Source: Abelmoschus esculentus (lineage: Eukaryota; Streptophyta; Magnoliopsida; Malvales; Malvaceae). From it: a DNA stretch of 64,000 nt. Shown in pieces: positions 46,201 through 56,308 of the stretch; positions within the stretch are counted from its first letter, which is position 1, and every line of letters starts with the position of its first letter. A program made the translations under genes and the position numbers. Below the pieces are notes generated by a model that was not told the origin of the DNA, made no database searches, and saw nothing but the letters and a program-made list of their open reading frames with translations. Where the stretch lies: positions 4,398,936-4,462,935 of the forward strand of contig JAUCBN010000017.1 in NCBI GenBank assembly GCA_035048815.1, in the 5' to 3' direction.

Positions 46201-46972
46201 ATAGTCTAAAATGTCATATCTAAATTCCTTAAATCTCGACCTAGGGAATTTTCCAAAGATGACTACCCGAGATGATATTTTCTAAACAAATAAGACTAAC
46301 CTTCCTCCTTTTGCTCAAATCCCTAGTCCAATCTTGTTCTCTCAAATTTCCAGAACCTTCGAACATGGATTTAACCTCAACTAATTCCCCAATTTAACTA
46401 TTTTATCAAACCAACATCATATTTACAAAATCCAACTTCCAAGTTCCTAATATATTATTCTTGTTTCAAAGGCTACACCCAAACAAATATAGTCCTTAAA
46501 CTAAGTTTATATCATCTAATTAACTTATAATTACTTAAAAGAGTCAAAAACCCCAAATTCAAGACCCTAAAATATTTGATTAAAGAGAGATGAAATTTCC
46601 AAAGTCTTAAAACTTGAATTTCTTGACCAAATGTCCACTCATGCATGAATTTGAAGCTTTCTCTCTCAAGCCCCCATTGAAATTTCTTTCTCCCCAATTT
46701 CTTCCTCTTCTATTGTGAAAATGAGAAGGAACAAGAGGAATTTGGGGCTCTTTTTGTTTGGCTCATTAATGAGGGTAAATGACCGTTTTGCCCCTATGAC
46801 ATAACTAGGCTTAGTTTATTACTAGGTGCAGTTCGGAGAATTTCATTTTTATCATGCAATCAAATATTCTATTTAATCAATTTGGTCCCCTTTTCTAATT
46901 CCATTGATACATAATTTAATTTAACTTACTACTATTCGAATATTTCTTCTAACCCGATTTTAGGGTTTTACA
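43218..46972 (-). repeat. E4 3' LTR (3,755 bp)
   Basis: Plus-strand start TGACACCCTC, end AGGGTTTTACA. It contains GTATCGATAC palindromes (43580-43840) and three tandem arrays: TATGGCAA units of about 30 bp (44594-44893), a 21-bp unit AGAAGTACCGAAGTACTGATC-like (45078-45138), and units of about 32 bp with AAAAGCATATATGTCATGCTA (45287-45455). Confidence 0.92.
43580..43840. repeat. Cluster of GTATCGATAC palindromes (E4 3' LTR)
   Basis: Exact copies at 43580, 43603 and 43628 and further copies near 43733, 43783 and 43826. Hybrid forms (GTTTCGATAC, GTATCGAAAC, GATATCGATAC) lie between them. Confidence 0.9.
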
Positions 46973-46986
46973 ATTCTCCCCTCCTT
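46973..46986 (-). other. Polypurine tract of E4
   Basis: On the minus strand AAGGAGGGGAGAAT directly precedes the LTR start TGTAAAACCC. Confidence 0.8.
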
Positions 46987-47690
46987 AAAAGAAATTCGTC
47001 CTCGAATTTACCTGAAGGGAACAGTTGCGGATATTTGGCTTTCATCATGTCCTCGGGTTCCCAAGTAGCTTCTTCCTTCTTGTGATTTCTCCAAAGGACT
47101 TTTACTAAGGGAACGTTCTTGTTGCGAAGTCTTTTAACTTCTCGATCAAGTATCTGAACCGGTTCCTCTTCATAGGACAAATCGGTATTAATTCTAGTTC
47201 CTCAGGTTCCAAAACATGAGAATGATCGTATCTGTATCTTCTCAGCATAGAAACATGGAACATATTGTGTATCTTGTCAAATTCACTAGGGAGAGCAAGT
47301 CGATAGGCCACTGAGCCAATTCTTTCAATAATTTCAAAGGATTCAATAAACCGAGGGCTAAGCTTTCCCTTTTTCCCAAATCTGAAGACTTTCTTCCAAG
47401 GAGAAACTTTTAGGAAGACCTTGTCTCCCTCATTATACTAAATATCCCTTCGTTTCAAATCTGCATAATCCTTTTGTCTATCGAAGGCTTGTTTCAAACG
47501 ATCGTGGATGACTCGGATCTATTCCTTAGTTTTCCGAATCATCTCGGGTCCCAAAAACTTATTCTCACCCAATTTGGACCAACACAGAGGAGTTTTGCAT
47601 TTTCTCTTGTATAAAGCTTCAAAAGGAGCCATCTGAATCGACGCCTGATAGCTATTGTTGTATGCAAATTCCACTAAGGGTAGGGACTTT
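46987..47690 (-). pseudogene. E4 integrase C-terminus and chromodomain, frameshifted
   Basis: The tail 46968-47180 reads QILDREVKRLRNKNVP, LVKVLWRNHKKEEATW and EPEDMMKAKYPQLF, a chromodomain as in Del/Tekay elements, which directs insertion toward heterochromatin in that family. Upstream, 47105-47311 (LALPSEFDKIHNMFHVSMLR) is in another frame, so there is a frameshift near 47180. Confidence 0.88.
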
Positions 47691-47692
47691 TC

Positions 47693-48466
47693 CTAATTTT
47701 TCTCAAAGTCTATAACACAAGCACATAGCATGTCTTCCAATACTTGTATCACTCTTTCCGATTGACCATCAGACTGCGGATGGAAAGCAGTGCTAAGATG
47801 CACTTTAGTCCCAAGAGCCTTCTGCAAGGACTTCCAAAATCGAGATGTGAAATTCGGATCTCTATCAGAAATAATTGAGGTAGGTACACCATGTAACCGA
47901 ATCACCTCACGGATATACAATTCAGCTAAAGTCTCTAAGGTCATGTTCTTTCGAACCAGAATAAAATGCGTAGACTTGGTGAGTCTATCAATTATCACCC
48001 AAATAGCATCATTCTTTCTCGGTGTAACCGGTAAGCCAATAACAAAATCCGTTGTCACTCGATCCCATTTCCACTTAGGCAATTCAATAGGCTGAAGCAG
48101 TCCTGTAGGAGCTCGATGTTCAGCCTTAACTTTCTGACACATCAAACATCGAGATACAAAATCTGTGATGGCTGCTTTCATGCGAGGCCACCAATACAAG
48201 GATTTAAAGTCTTTATACATCTTAACAGAACCAGGATGGATCGAGAACGGGCTTTGATGTGCTTCTTGTAGGATGTATCTTTTTAGTTCCTCATTGTTCG
48301 GAACACATACTCTATCTCTGAAGCAGAGCAATCCATTCGGATTGAGGGGGAATTCGACATTAGCTTTCGAATCAAGCTTTGATGCAATAGCTTGAAGTTC
48401 AGAATCAGACTGTTGAAGATCTTTGACCATCAAAATCAGATCAGACTGAACCTGGAGTTTAGACAA
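47693..48466 (-). pseudogene. E4 integrase core, 257-codon open frame
   Basis: The longest intact transposon ORF of the element. It shows the zinc finger (HQSPFSIHPGSVKMY…CLMCQKVKAEHRAP) and a complete catalytic set: WDRVTTDFVIGLP, IISDRDPNFTSRFW, HPQSDGQSERVIQVLEDM. The key D, D and E are all present. Downstream it runs into a stop before the C-terminal part. Confidence 0.92.
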
Positions 48467-48639
48467 ATATCCTTGCTTTCGATATACTCAAAGATGAGCA
48501 TTAATCGAATTTGGGGCTACAAGGAAATTTTTAAATCAGATACGAATATTCAAAGAGAACTTATAATATTTCAAAGTTATCGAGTAGCTTACCCAATGTC
48601 GGTTTACGACTAAGAGCATCGGCCACCACGTTGGCCTTT

Positions 48640-49180
48640 CCAGGATGATAGTCAATGACCAAGGCATAATCCTTTAGCAATTCCATCATCTCCTTTGTCT
48701 CAAATTCAAGTCCTTTTGAGTCAGGAGGTATTTAAGACTCATGAGATCGGTGTATAGGTAGCACCTCTCACCATATAAATAGTGTCTCCATATCTTGAGG
48801 GCAAAAACCATAACAACTAATTCAAGATCATGGGTCGGATAGTTTAGCTCATGAGGCTTCAATTGCCTTGATGCATAAACAACCACTTTATTTTCTTGCA
48901 TTAGGACACAACCTAGTCCCGAATGTGAAGCATCACTATACACAGTAAATTCCTTACCGGATTCTGGTTGAATAAGGAAAAGAGCATGAGTCAAAGCTTG
49001 CTTAAGCTGATCGAAACTTCTTTGTTGGTCCTCTGACCATTCAAACAATTTATCTTTTCTTAGAAGTTTAGTTAAGGGCAAGGCAATTGTGGAAAACCCC
49101 TTAAAAATTCTCCTATAATACCCGGCTAAACCAAGGAAACTTCTAACCTCAGTAACATTTCTCGGAGGTCTCCAATCCAA
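48640..49180 (-). pseudogene. E4 RNase H and RT connection
   Basis: 48686-49180 reads DWRPPRNVTEVRSFLGLAGY, FTVYSDASHSGLGCVLMQ, VVVYASRQLKPHELNYPTH and SLKYLLTQKDLNLRQRR. The frame is lost before the expected YHPGKANVVADALSRK word. An in-frame stop at 49184-49186 separates it from RT. Confidence 0.9.
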
Positions 49181-49186
49181 AATAGT

Positions 49187-50054
49187 TTATACTTTCTTAG
49201 CATCAACTTTGATTCCTTCTGCCGAGATGACATGGCCAAGGAATGACACTTCCGATAACCAAAATTCACACTTGGAGAACTTGGCAAACATTTGACGTTC
49301 CCGAAGTATTCTTAGAACAATTCGAAGGTGTTTCGAGTGTTCCTCCTTGGTTCGAGAATACACCAAAATGTCATCAATGAAGACAACCACAAACTTATCA
49401 AGGTGAGGCTTGAACATCCGATTCATTAGATCCATGAATGCAGCTGAGGAATTGGTTAGCCCAAATGGCATCACCAAGAATTCAAAATGTACATATCGAG
49501 TTCTGAAAACCGTCTTAGGAACATCTTCCTCTTTCACTATCATCTGATAGTACCCCGATCGAAGATCAATCCGGGAGAACACCGTAGCATTCTTAAGTTG
49601 ATCAAATAGATCTTCGATCTTAGGCAGAGGGTACTTGTTCTTAATGGTAACCTTATTTAGTTGCCGATAATCAATACTGAGCCTCATTGTTTCCATCTTT
49701 CTTCTTTACGAACAAAACAGGAGCACCCCATGGTGAGGAACTAGGACGAATGAATCCTTTATCTTGTAGCTCTTGGAGCTGCTTCTTAAGTTCCTTCAAC
49801 TCAATAGGTGCCATTCTATAAGGGCCAATTGACACCGGATTTGTCCCAGGTTGGACTTCAATCCCGAATTCCACTTCTCTGGTTGGAGGAAGGCCAGGGA
49901 ATTCCTCAGGGAAGACATCAACAAATTCGGATACCACTGGAATCTTTGGCAACCCGAAGTCATATTCATCTTGTAAAACCATAGCAACAAAGATCGAAGT
50001 TGGTTTCTTATCAATTAGGAGGATTGACTCCTTTCCCAAGCCACGAAGATACAA
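49187..50054 (-). pseudogene. E4 reverse transcriptase, one frameshift
   Basis: The upstream part 49671-50054 holds FVDVFPEEFPGLPPTREVEF, GTNPVSIGPYRMAP and SSSPWGAPVLFVKKKDG. The frame shifts near 49690 and RT continues at 49187-49696 with LSIDYRQLNKVTIKNKYPLP, RIDLRSGYYQMIVKEEDVPK and the catalytic VVFIDDILVYSRT. The active site is intact. Confidence 0.92.
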
Positions 50055-50101
50055 TCTTCTGTTCTGACAGTTGATCCAAGCTTCATGTTTGGTTAACCAA
50101 T

Positions 50102-50400
50102 CTAACCCAATATAAGGTCGAACTCACAAGTTGGTAATACAAACAAATCAACCCGAAAAGGAATACTTCGAATTGAGATCGGAGAATCTTTACAAACGAG
50201 GTTAACATTCATTATACCTCCTATAGGGTTTGATACTACAAGACCCCTATCAACATTTTTAGGTTCTAACTTAGTCCTACAAGCATTTTCGAACATACAA
50301 AGGAATGAGTGGATCCTGGATCTATCAAAGCATATGCAGAACTTAAATTTAATTCAACGGTACCTTCAATCACATCGGGAGACTCTTCCTCCTCTCTACC
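50102..50400 (-). pseudogene. E4 aspartic protease
   Basis: The minus strand reads SAYALIDPGSTHSF (active site DPGS, the usual Del/Tekay form) near 50300-50340. It is followed in a shifted frame by the ORF 50102-50296 with GLVVSNPIGGIMNVN, PFRVDLFVLPTCEFDLILG. Confidence 0.8.
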
Positions 50401-50559
50401 ACGAACATGGTAAATTCTAGCAGGAGCTTGAGATCCTTGACGAGGAGGGGGTGACTGACGGTCCTTTCCTCTACTCTGATTCCCAGAATGGGCCTGTCCC
50501 GGGCCCTTGTTTCTATCATGAGGTGGAGGACTCTGCTAGGCACGAGACTGAGGTGTGCC

Positions 50560-51690
50560 CCTATTCGGATTCTAAGGACAATCCCAGATAAAGTGGTATG
50601 ATCCACCGTAAGCATAGCATAGTTTCATCTAAAGCCGACAAGGTCCAACATGAAACTTCTGACAGAACTAACAAGCCTGAGCTTTTCTAGAATTTCCCGT
50701 GCTATGAACAGATGCAACCGAGGCCGAAGGTCTATTTGTCGACTGAGGTCTCGACACATAATGGCTTTTGGACTCATGGTGGTAGGTCGAAGAGCCTTCT
50801 CTCTGACTCTTGACTTACTTCACACTCCAATCAGGCTTATCTTCCCATTTTTGTTTCTTGTCATTCTTATTTCCTCCCTTTCTTTTCTCTGAAGCTTTCA
50901 TCTTGGCTTCGGTGGCAATAGCCCTGTTGACTAGAATCTGAAAGTCCATAATCCCCAAAGCTGTAAACATAGGGCTCATTTCATTGTTTAGCCCATCTAT
51001 AAACATTTGACACTTCTGCTTCTCGGTCTTGATATATTCAGTTCTATATTTGCAGTATTTACAAAAGTCTACCACATACTGCTCTATAGGCCTATTAGCC
51101 TGCTTCAGATACAAGAACTTCCTTCTTCTTTCGGCCAGATACTACTCACTAATATACTTCTTTTTGAACTCCTCCACAAAGAAGTCCCATATAACAGAGT
51201 CGGTGGGAACAATTAAGGTTGTGGTTTCCCACCAACTTAAGGCTTCATCAGCCAGAAGCGAGATAGCACACTCAAGTTTGTGTTCGTCTGAGCACTGCAG
51301 TTGCTTAGTCAAAATCTGAGTGGTTCTTTCCAACCATTGTTCGGGTTCCTCGGGTTTATCCTCATTAACACCCGCAAAAGTAAAGGCTCGGTATCGAGCA
51401 AGCTTCTCAATTGGTGCCCTACTTGGCACAACATTAACAAAAGCTGGACGATCTTGTCTCAAGTCAGACACTAGCTGATCAAACATTCCCTTCATACTCA
51501 GAAGACATTCCCTCTGAACGTCTTGTATAACTGGGGCTATCTGCTCAGGGGCAACTTCCACCGGAGGTGGTTCTTGTTCTAACGGAGGATTCTGTTCCAT
51601 AATTACATTTTCATTCTCATTAGACGATCCCTTGGGACTTTCATCTCCCAGAGCAAGTCTCGTATCAACCATACTACAAAAGGTGAACAA
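50560..51690 (-). pseudogene. E4 gag, interrupted by stops
   Basis: N-terminal part 51142-51690: MVDTRLALGDESPKG, a Pro/Glu-rich stretch, then the capsid-like core KPEEPEQWLERTTQIL, AISLLADEALSWWE. A stop follows at EEFKKKYISE, then 50815-51114 (RPIEQYVVDFCKYCKY, CQMFIDGLNNEM). The C-terminal stretch shows a zinc-knuckle remnant CYAYGGSYHFIWDCP near 50580-50625, with one Cys replaced. The start ATG at about 51669-51671 (VDTR) is likely, since it is the usual beginning. Confidence 0.88.
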
Positions 51691-51807
51691 ATATTATTCA
51701 AATAAGCAATAACACAAGCAAGTACGGTATAAAACTCCTAGGTGGCATAGTTCAATCCTATATGATACATGCATATTACCTTCGGCCCGAGAATCATATA
51801 AACGAAA

Positions 51808-51819
51808 GCTCTGATACCA
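51808..51819 (-). other. tRNA-iMet primer binding site of E4
   Basis: Perfect TGGTATCAGAGC on the minus strand, seven bases from the LTR end. Confidence 0.93.
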
Positions 51820-53689
51820 CTAAATGTGACACCCTCGCCCCGGGTTAGGAGACGGGGACATCGACCGGACTTACAATCTCAAACAATGTATTCAAATTCA
51901 AACAAATTATTTATTTAAGTAACGTTGTGAGTTGATCTCTATTAATACTTACTTATCTTACGGACCAAGTTCTTGTATTACTTACACAAATTCGAGGCAA
52001 TTTAAAACTTTTTCGATACTTAAACAATTTTCCATTTCGAGTCTTAGATACCATTCATTATTCAATTATAGCTTCAATTGACTCGATCTAAACTTCTATA
52101 TCAATTTGTATTCATTTTGTCACTATTAATTATATCTTATTAATTAAGCAATTACCCTTATTAAATTTGAAACCAAGTAGTAAGAAGGTATCTATACCCC
52201 TATAATATTGGTATCGATACAAGAGTATCGAACTGGGTATCGATACTTGTAACCCCCTAGACCGGTCTATGCGGAAAGTCCGACCTAAAGTAGTTACATT
52301 TTTTTTTCAAAACAAATATATAAAGCAAAAACAAGATTCAACCCAAAATCAAGAAAACCTGTAAGAATGACAGTTCCATCAATTCATAACTTCGACCATA
52401 ATCCATATGATCATAGTAACTATTAATCTCAAAAGTAATATGCGTTCAAAACATTACTCGTAAAACAATCCATATCATAGTAATAAAACATAATGTGTTA
52501 AAACCATCCTGTAACAAAATATAGGCATAACAGTAGCGAAATAAGGCACATGTCACCATGATTAAAAACCTGGGAAAAATAAGTGTTACATCAAAAGATA
52601 GTCTGGGAGGTGTAGATCCTCCGAGTGCCAAAATCCGGGATGCCTATCTACGGGTATCTGAAAGGGGGAAGAAAACAAGTATGAGCTATGGAGCCCAGTG
52701 TGTTCCAGTAGTGCATAAAAATCACAGGTAAAACAATATATAATGATATCAGAAAAATAATGCATGAAATGCATGGCATGATATACTACCCCCAACCGAT
52801 CTCCAGGATACGAATCCCCAGAACAGTATCTAGTACAGGCATTAACCTAAGCCCAAAGGGGCAAAGGTACCGTAAACAGGACGGAATTACCCCGGCTGTA
52901 GCACGGGAACTGATATCAGGACAAAATTACCCTAACTATAGCTAGGAACCGTAAACAAGACGGAATTACCAGCTGGATCAAGGCTGAACCGAATAACAGG
53001 CACTACTCATCATCCCCAAACCTAAAGTGATAGGCATGCAGTAATAACAGGTATAATGATGGCAGTGATAGTATTTATCCAGATATCATGTAATGCTAAA
53101 TCAGGACATGTCATGTAAAATATATCAGGCATATAGCAAAGTAGAATGTGATCAAGTTCAACATGTGTGTCAAGGTAAAGTCCAGAAATAGTCAAGTGTA
53201 CATGCTTGGTTGTAAAAACGGAAAAATAATGATATACAATATATAGCACGTAAGGGAACACACCTCAAAAGAGTAGAAGCAAACGGGTGGTCTACTAGGT
53301 GGCTGAGCCTCGCTCTGCAGCAGTACTAGACCCTATAGGTACACGATAAGATTTTATATCAATACAGAAGTCTAGATACTGGATTTATTCACTAGAGAAA
53401 GAATACATACGAGTCACGATCGGATCACGAGTCCGGTCGAACCGGGAGGAACCAGGCTGGGTCAGTACTCGATCGGGAGGACTATGAGATCCTATAAGTA
53501 AACAGGTATCGATATTAGACCCAAATTAAAACTCTGAACTTAACTTAGAAGAAAAGTTTAACTCAGGACTTTAAAGTCCAATTTGGAGGCTTTCGGGATT
53601 GAATTTCGAAAAATGGACTTCACGGATGGACTCAGGACGTCGAAAAACATAGAATAGGGGTTTTTGAAAATTTTGACTTTTTGGTCAAA

Positions 53690-53990
53690 GTCAACGCTGG
53701 CGTCAGTAAAGTCAACGCTGACGTCAGCTGCCACATCAGCAGTCAACGCTAACGTCAGCTGCCACGCCAGCAGCCAACGCTAACGTCATCTGCCACGTCA
53801 GCAGTCAACGCTGACGTCAGCAGCCACGTCAGCAGTCAACGTTGACGTTATTGGTCAACGGGTCGGGTCGGTCAACGGATCGGTCAACGGGTCTGGTCTG
53901 GTCAATGGATCGGTCAACGGGTCGGGTCGGGTCAACGGGTCGGTTTGGTTCGGTTCGGGTTGGACCGATTCGGTTTAACTCGGGTTGACC
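53690..53990. promoter_or_regulatory. GTCAACG/TGACGTCA tandem array in the solo LTR
   Basis: About seven repeats alternate GTCAACGCT(G/A)ACGTCAGC and TGCCACGTCAGCAG. TGACGTCA, the bZIP/CRE-type palindrome, is exact at 53719-53726 and 53812-53819. The second half is GGTCAACGGGTCGGGTC repeats. GTCAA is the complement of the W-box core TTGAC. Confidence 0.8.
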
Positions 53991-54669
53991 GGTTTAGACC
54001 GACCAGCTCTCGACAGCCGTCCACGGTGGCTGGAAATCGCTCGTGATGGCGCGTGGAGCCCACGCGCGGCCTAAAACGGCCGGAAAACACCCCTTCAGGC
54101 CGGAAAAACACCAAAAACCAGTTTTTCACCACCCTATTAACATCCAAACACCCCAAAATATCCTTAGAACAACCCCCAGCTTACCAATACCCGAATCGGT
54201 TAAAGTCCTCCGGTGAAGGCCTGAACGGCGACCAACGGTTGCGGAAACGAAGGTGTTCTGCTCGTCTCAGCACGGTGGACACAGTGGAGGAGACGACGTG
54301 CCGAGATGATGCCGGTGGCGACCTGAAACAGCGAAGGAACCGAAGGGTTTAAACCCTAGATTCGACGAATCTTCAATCCCCGATTCACGGAGGCGGCGAC
54401 GAAGGAAGGGCGCGTCGATGGAGGGGTTTTGGTCGGGGGACGGCCGCGAACACTCCGGTGGTGGCGGTGTATGACACGGCGTGGCAGTGAGGGAGATTAG
54501 CGGTGGCCGGAGTGTTTGGTGAGGGAAAGAATTTGTTTCGAATAGAGATGGGATATTTGATCTCAAATCGTTCTAACATGAACCAACAGATGTATTCGAA
54601 TCTATTATTATTATTATTAACCAGGACATTAACGTGTTAAAGGTAAGGTTCGGTATAACTTAACACAAG

Positions 54670-54740
54670 AGCTATCTAGCTCAGATGGTTAGTCCACTAG
54701 GTAGACAAGCTAGGGGTTGTGGGTTCGAAGCTTCACAACC
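54670..54740 (+). other. tRNA-like sequence with A and B box motifs
   Basis: TAGCTCAGATGGTTAG (54677-54692) matches the Pol III A box. GGTTCGAAGC (54722-54731) matches the B box, 45 bp downstream, as in tRNA genes. The acceptor and T-stem pairing is poor, so it is not a functional tRNA. It runs opposite to the likely direction of the LTR. Confidence 0.6.
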
Positions 54741-54770
54741 ACACTTCTTCCCTTTATTATTTTATAACCC

Positions 54771-56308
54771 AGAATCAGGTGTTACAATACTGGCCCTAGG
54801 TGTTGACTCATTGACCAAGGCAGGGTAGCTTGTTTCGATACCGGTACCGATACTAAAACTTTCTGGAAGCTCTAGTATCGAAACAAGTATCGATATTGGT
54901 CTGTCTCATTGACATGTTGACTAAGGTCAAAGCTTGGTATCTATACAAGCTTCGGAACGAAAAGTTTCCACCAAGGGTGGTATCGATACCCAAGCTAGTG
55001 GTATCGATACCCCTGCTCGAAATTGGTAAATTTCAAGCTTTACAAACACTTAGACATTTTCAAAGGGCTATCTAGATGAACTCAACCCAACCCTAAGCCT
55101 TAAGGATCATTAGACATGCTTAGGCATCCTATAACGATTCACCAAACTTGTTCATTTTAGCCAATTCATTATGCATTTCAATATTTGAATCATCCCTTAC
55201 TTAGGACAAACATCTTGCCTTATCTTTACTATGGCTACTTAAGCAATCATGTTAGTGTCTTAAGTTCACTTGACCTAAACACCAAGATAAGTTAACCATA
55301 TACCAAATGCATGCTTCCAAAGCCAACATACCAACCATAGCTAACAACTCAAACATACAAGGCTAGTCTATCATGAATGTTATGCCTTATGGCTTACAAC
55401 CCAAAAGCTCAAATAATCACATAAATATATACACAAATCATGGGCTAGCTAACAAAATACATATACTAATCTAGCATGATCACTAAGCCACCAAACGTTA
55501 GGAGTTACAAAAGTTATCAAAATACCATACTTTAGCCTTAGAATCAGGTGTTACAATACTGGCCCTAGGTGTTGACTCATTGACCAAGGCAGGGTAGCTT
55601 GTTTCGATACCGGTACCGATACTAAAACTTTCTGGAAGCTCTAGTATCGAAACAAGTATCGATATTGGTCTGTCTCATTGACATGTTGACTAAGGTCAAA
55701 GCATGGCATCTATACAAGCTTCGGAACGAAAAGTTTCCACCAAGGGTGGTATCGATACCCAAGCTAGTGGTATCGATACCCCTGCTCGAAATTGGTAAAT
55801 TTCAAGCTTTACAAACACTTAGACATTTCCAAAGGGCTATCTAGATAAACTCAACCCAACCCTAAGCCTTAAGGATCATTAGACATGCTTAGGCATCCTA
55901 TAACGATTCACCAAACTTGTTCATTTTAGCCAATTCATTATGCATTTCAATATTTGAATCATCCCTTACTTAGGACAAACATCTTGCCTTATCTTTACTA
56001 TGGCTACTTAAGCAATCATGTTAGTGTCTTAAGTTCACTTGACCTAAACACCAAGATAAGTTAACCATATACCAAATGCATGCTTCCAAAGCCAACATAC
56101 CAACCATAGCTAACAACTCAAACATACAAGGCTAGTCTATCATGAACGTTATGCCTTATGGCTTACAACCCAAAAGCTCAAATAATCACATAAATATATA
56201 CACAAATCATGGGCTAGCTAACAAAATACATATACTAATCTAGCATGATCACTAAGCCACCAAACGTTAGGAGTTACAAAAGTTATCAAAATACCATACT
56301 TTAGCTTG
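54771..56308. repeat. 769-bp tandem duplication in E4 5' LTR
   Basis: Unit 1 is 54771-55539, unit 2 is 55540-56308. Both start AGAATCAGGTGTTACA, which is the last 16 bp of the solo LTR, then ATACTGGCCC. The units are nearly identical (for example AAGCTTGGTATC versus AAGCATGGCATC). The duplication is therefore younger than the solo LTR insertion. Confidence 0.93.

Larger units (their letters stand above)
52243..54791 (-). mobile_element. Solo LTR (2,539 bp) inside E4 5' LTR
   Basis: Spans 52248-54786 with ends TGTAACCCCC and GGTGTTACA, flanked by the duplication ATACT (52243-52247, 54787-54791). The other E4 LTR has the empty site (GATACTGGCCC). By its TGTAACACC start it is most likely in minus orientation. 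It contains a dense regulatory-looking array (53690-53990) and a tRNA-like stretch (54670-54740). The GC-rich part 54000-54560 gives several overlapping ORFs on both strands without recognisable similarity. Confidence 0.93.

Noticed and set aside
54053..54579. Pro/Arg-rich ORFs on both strands in the solo LTR
   Set aside because: Overlapping frames in a GC-rich LTR segment, no domain; the LTR ends and target duplication explain the sequence.
54670..54740. Functional tRNA gene
   Set aside because: A and B boxes are present but the acceptor and T-stem do not pair properly.
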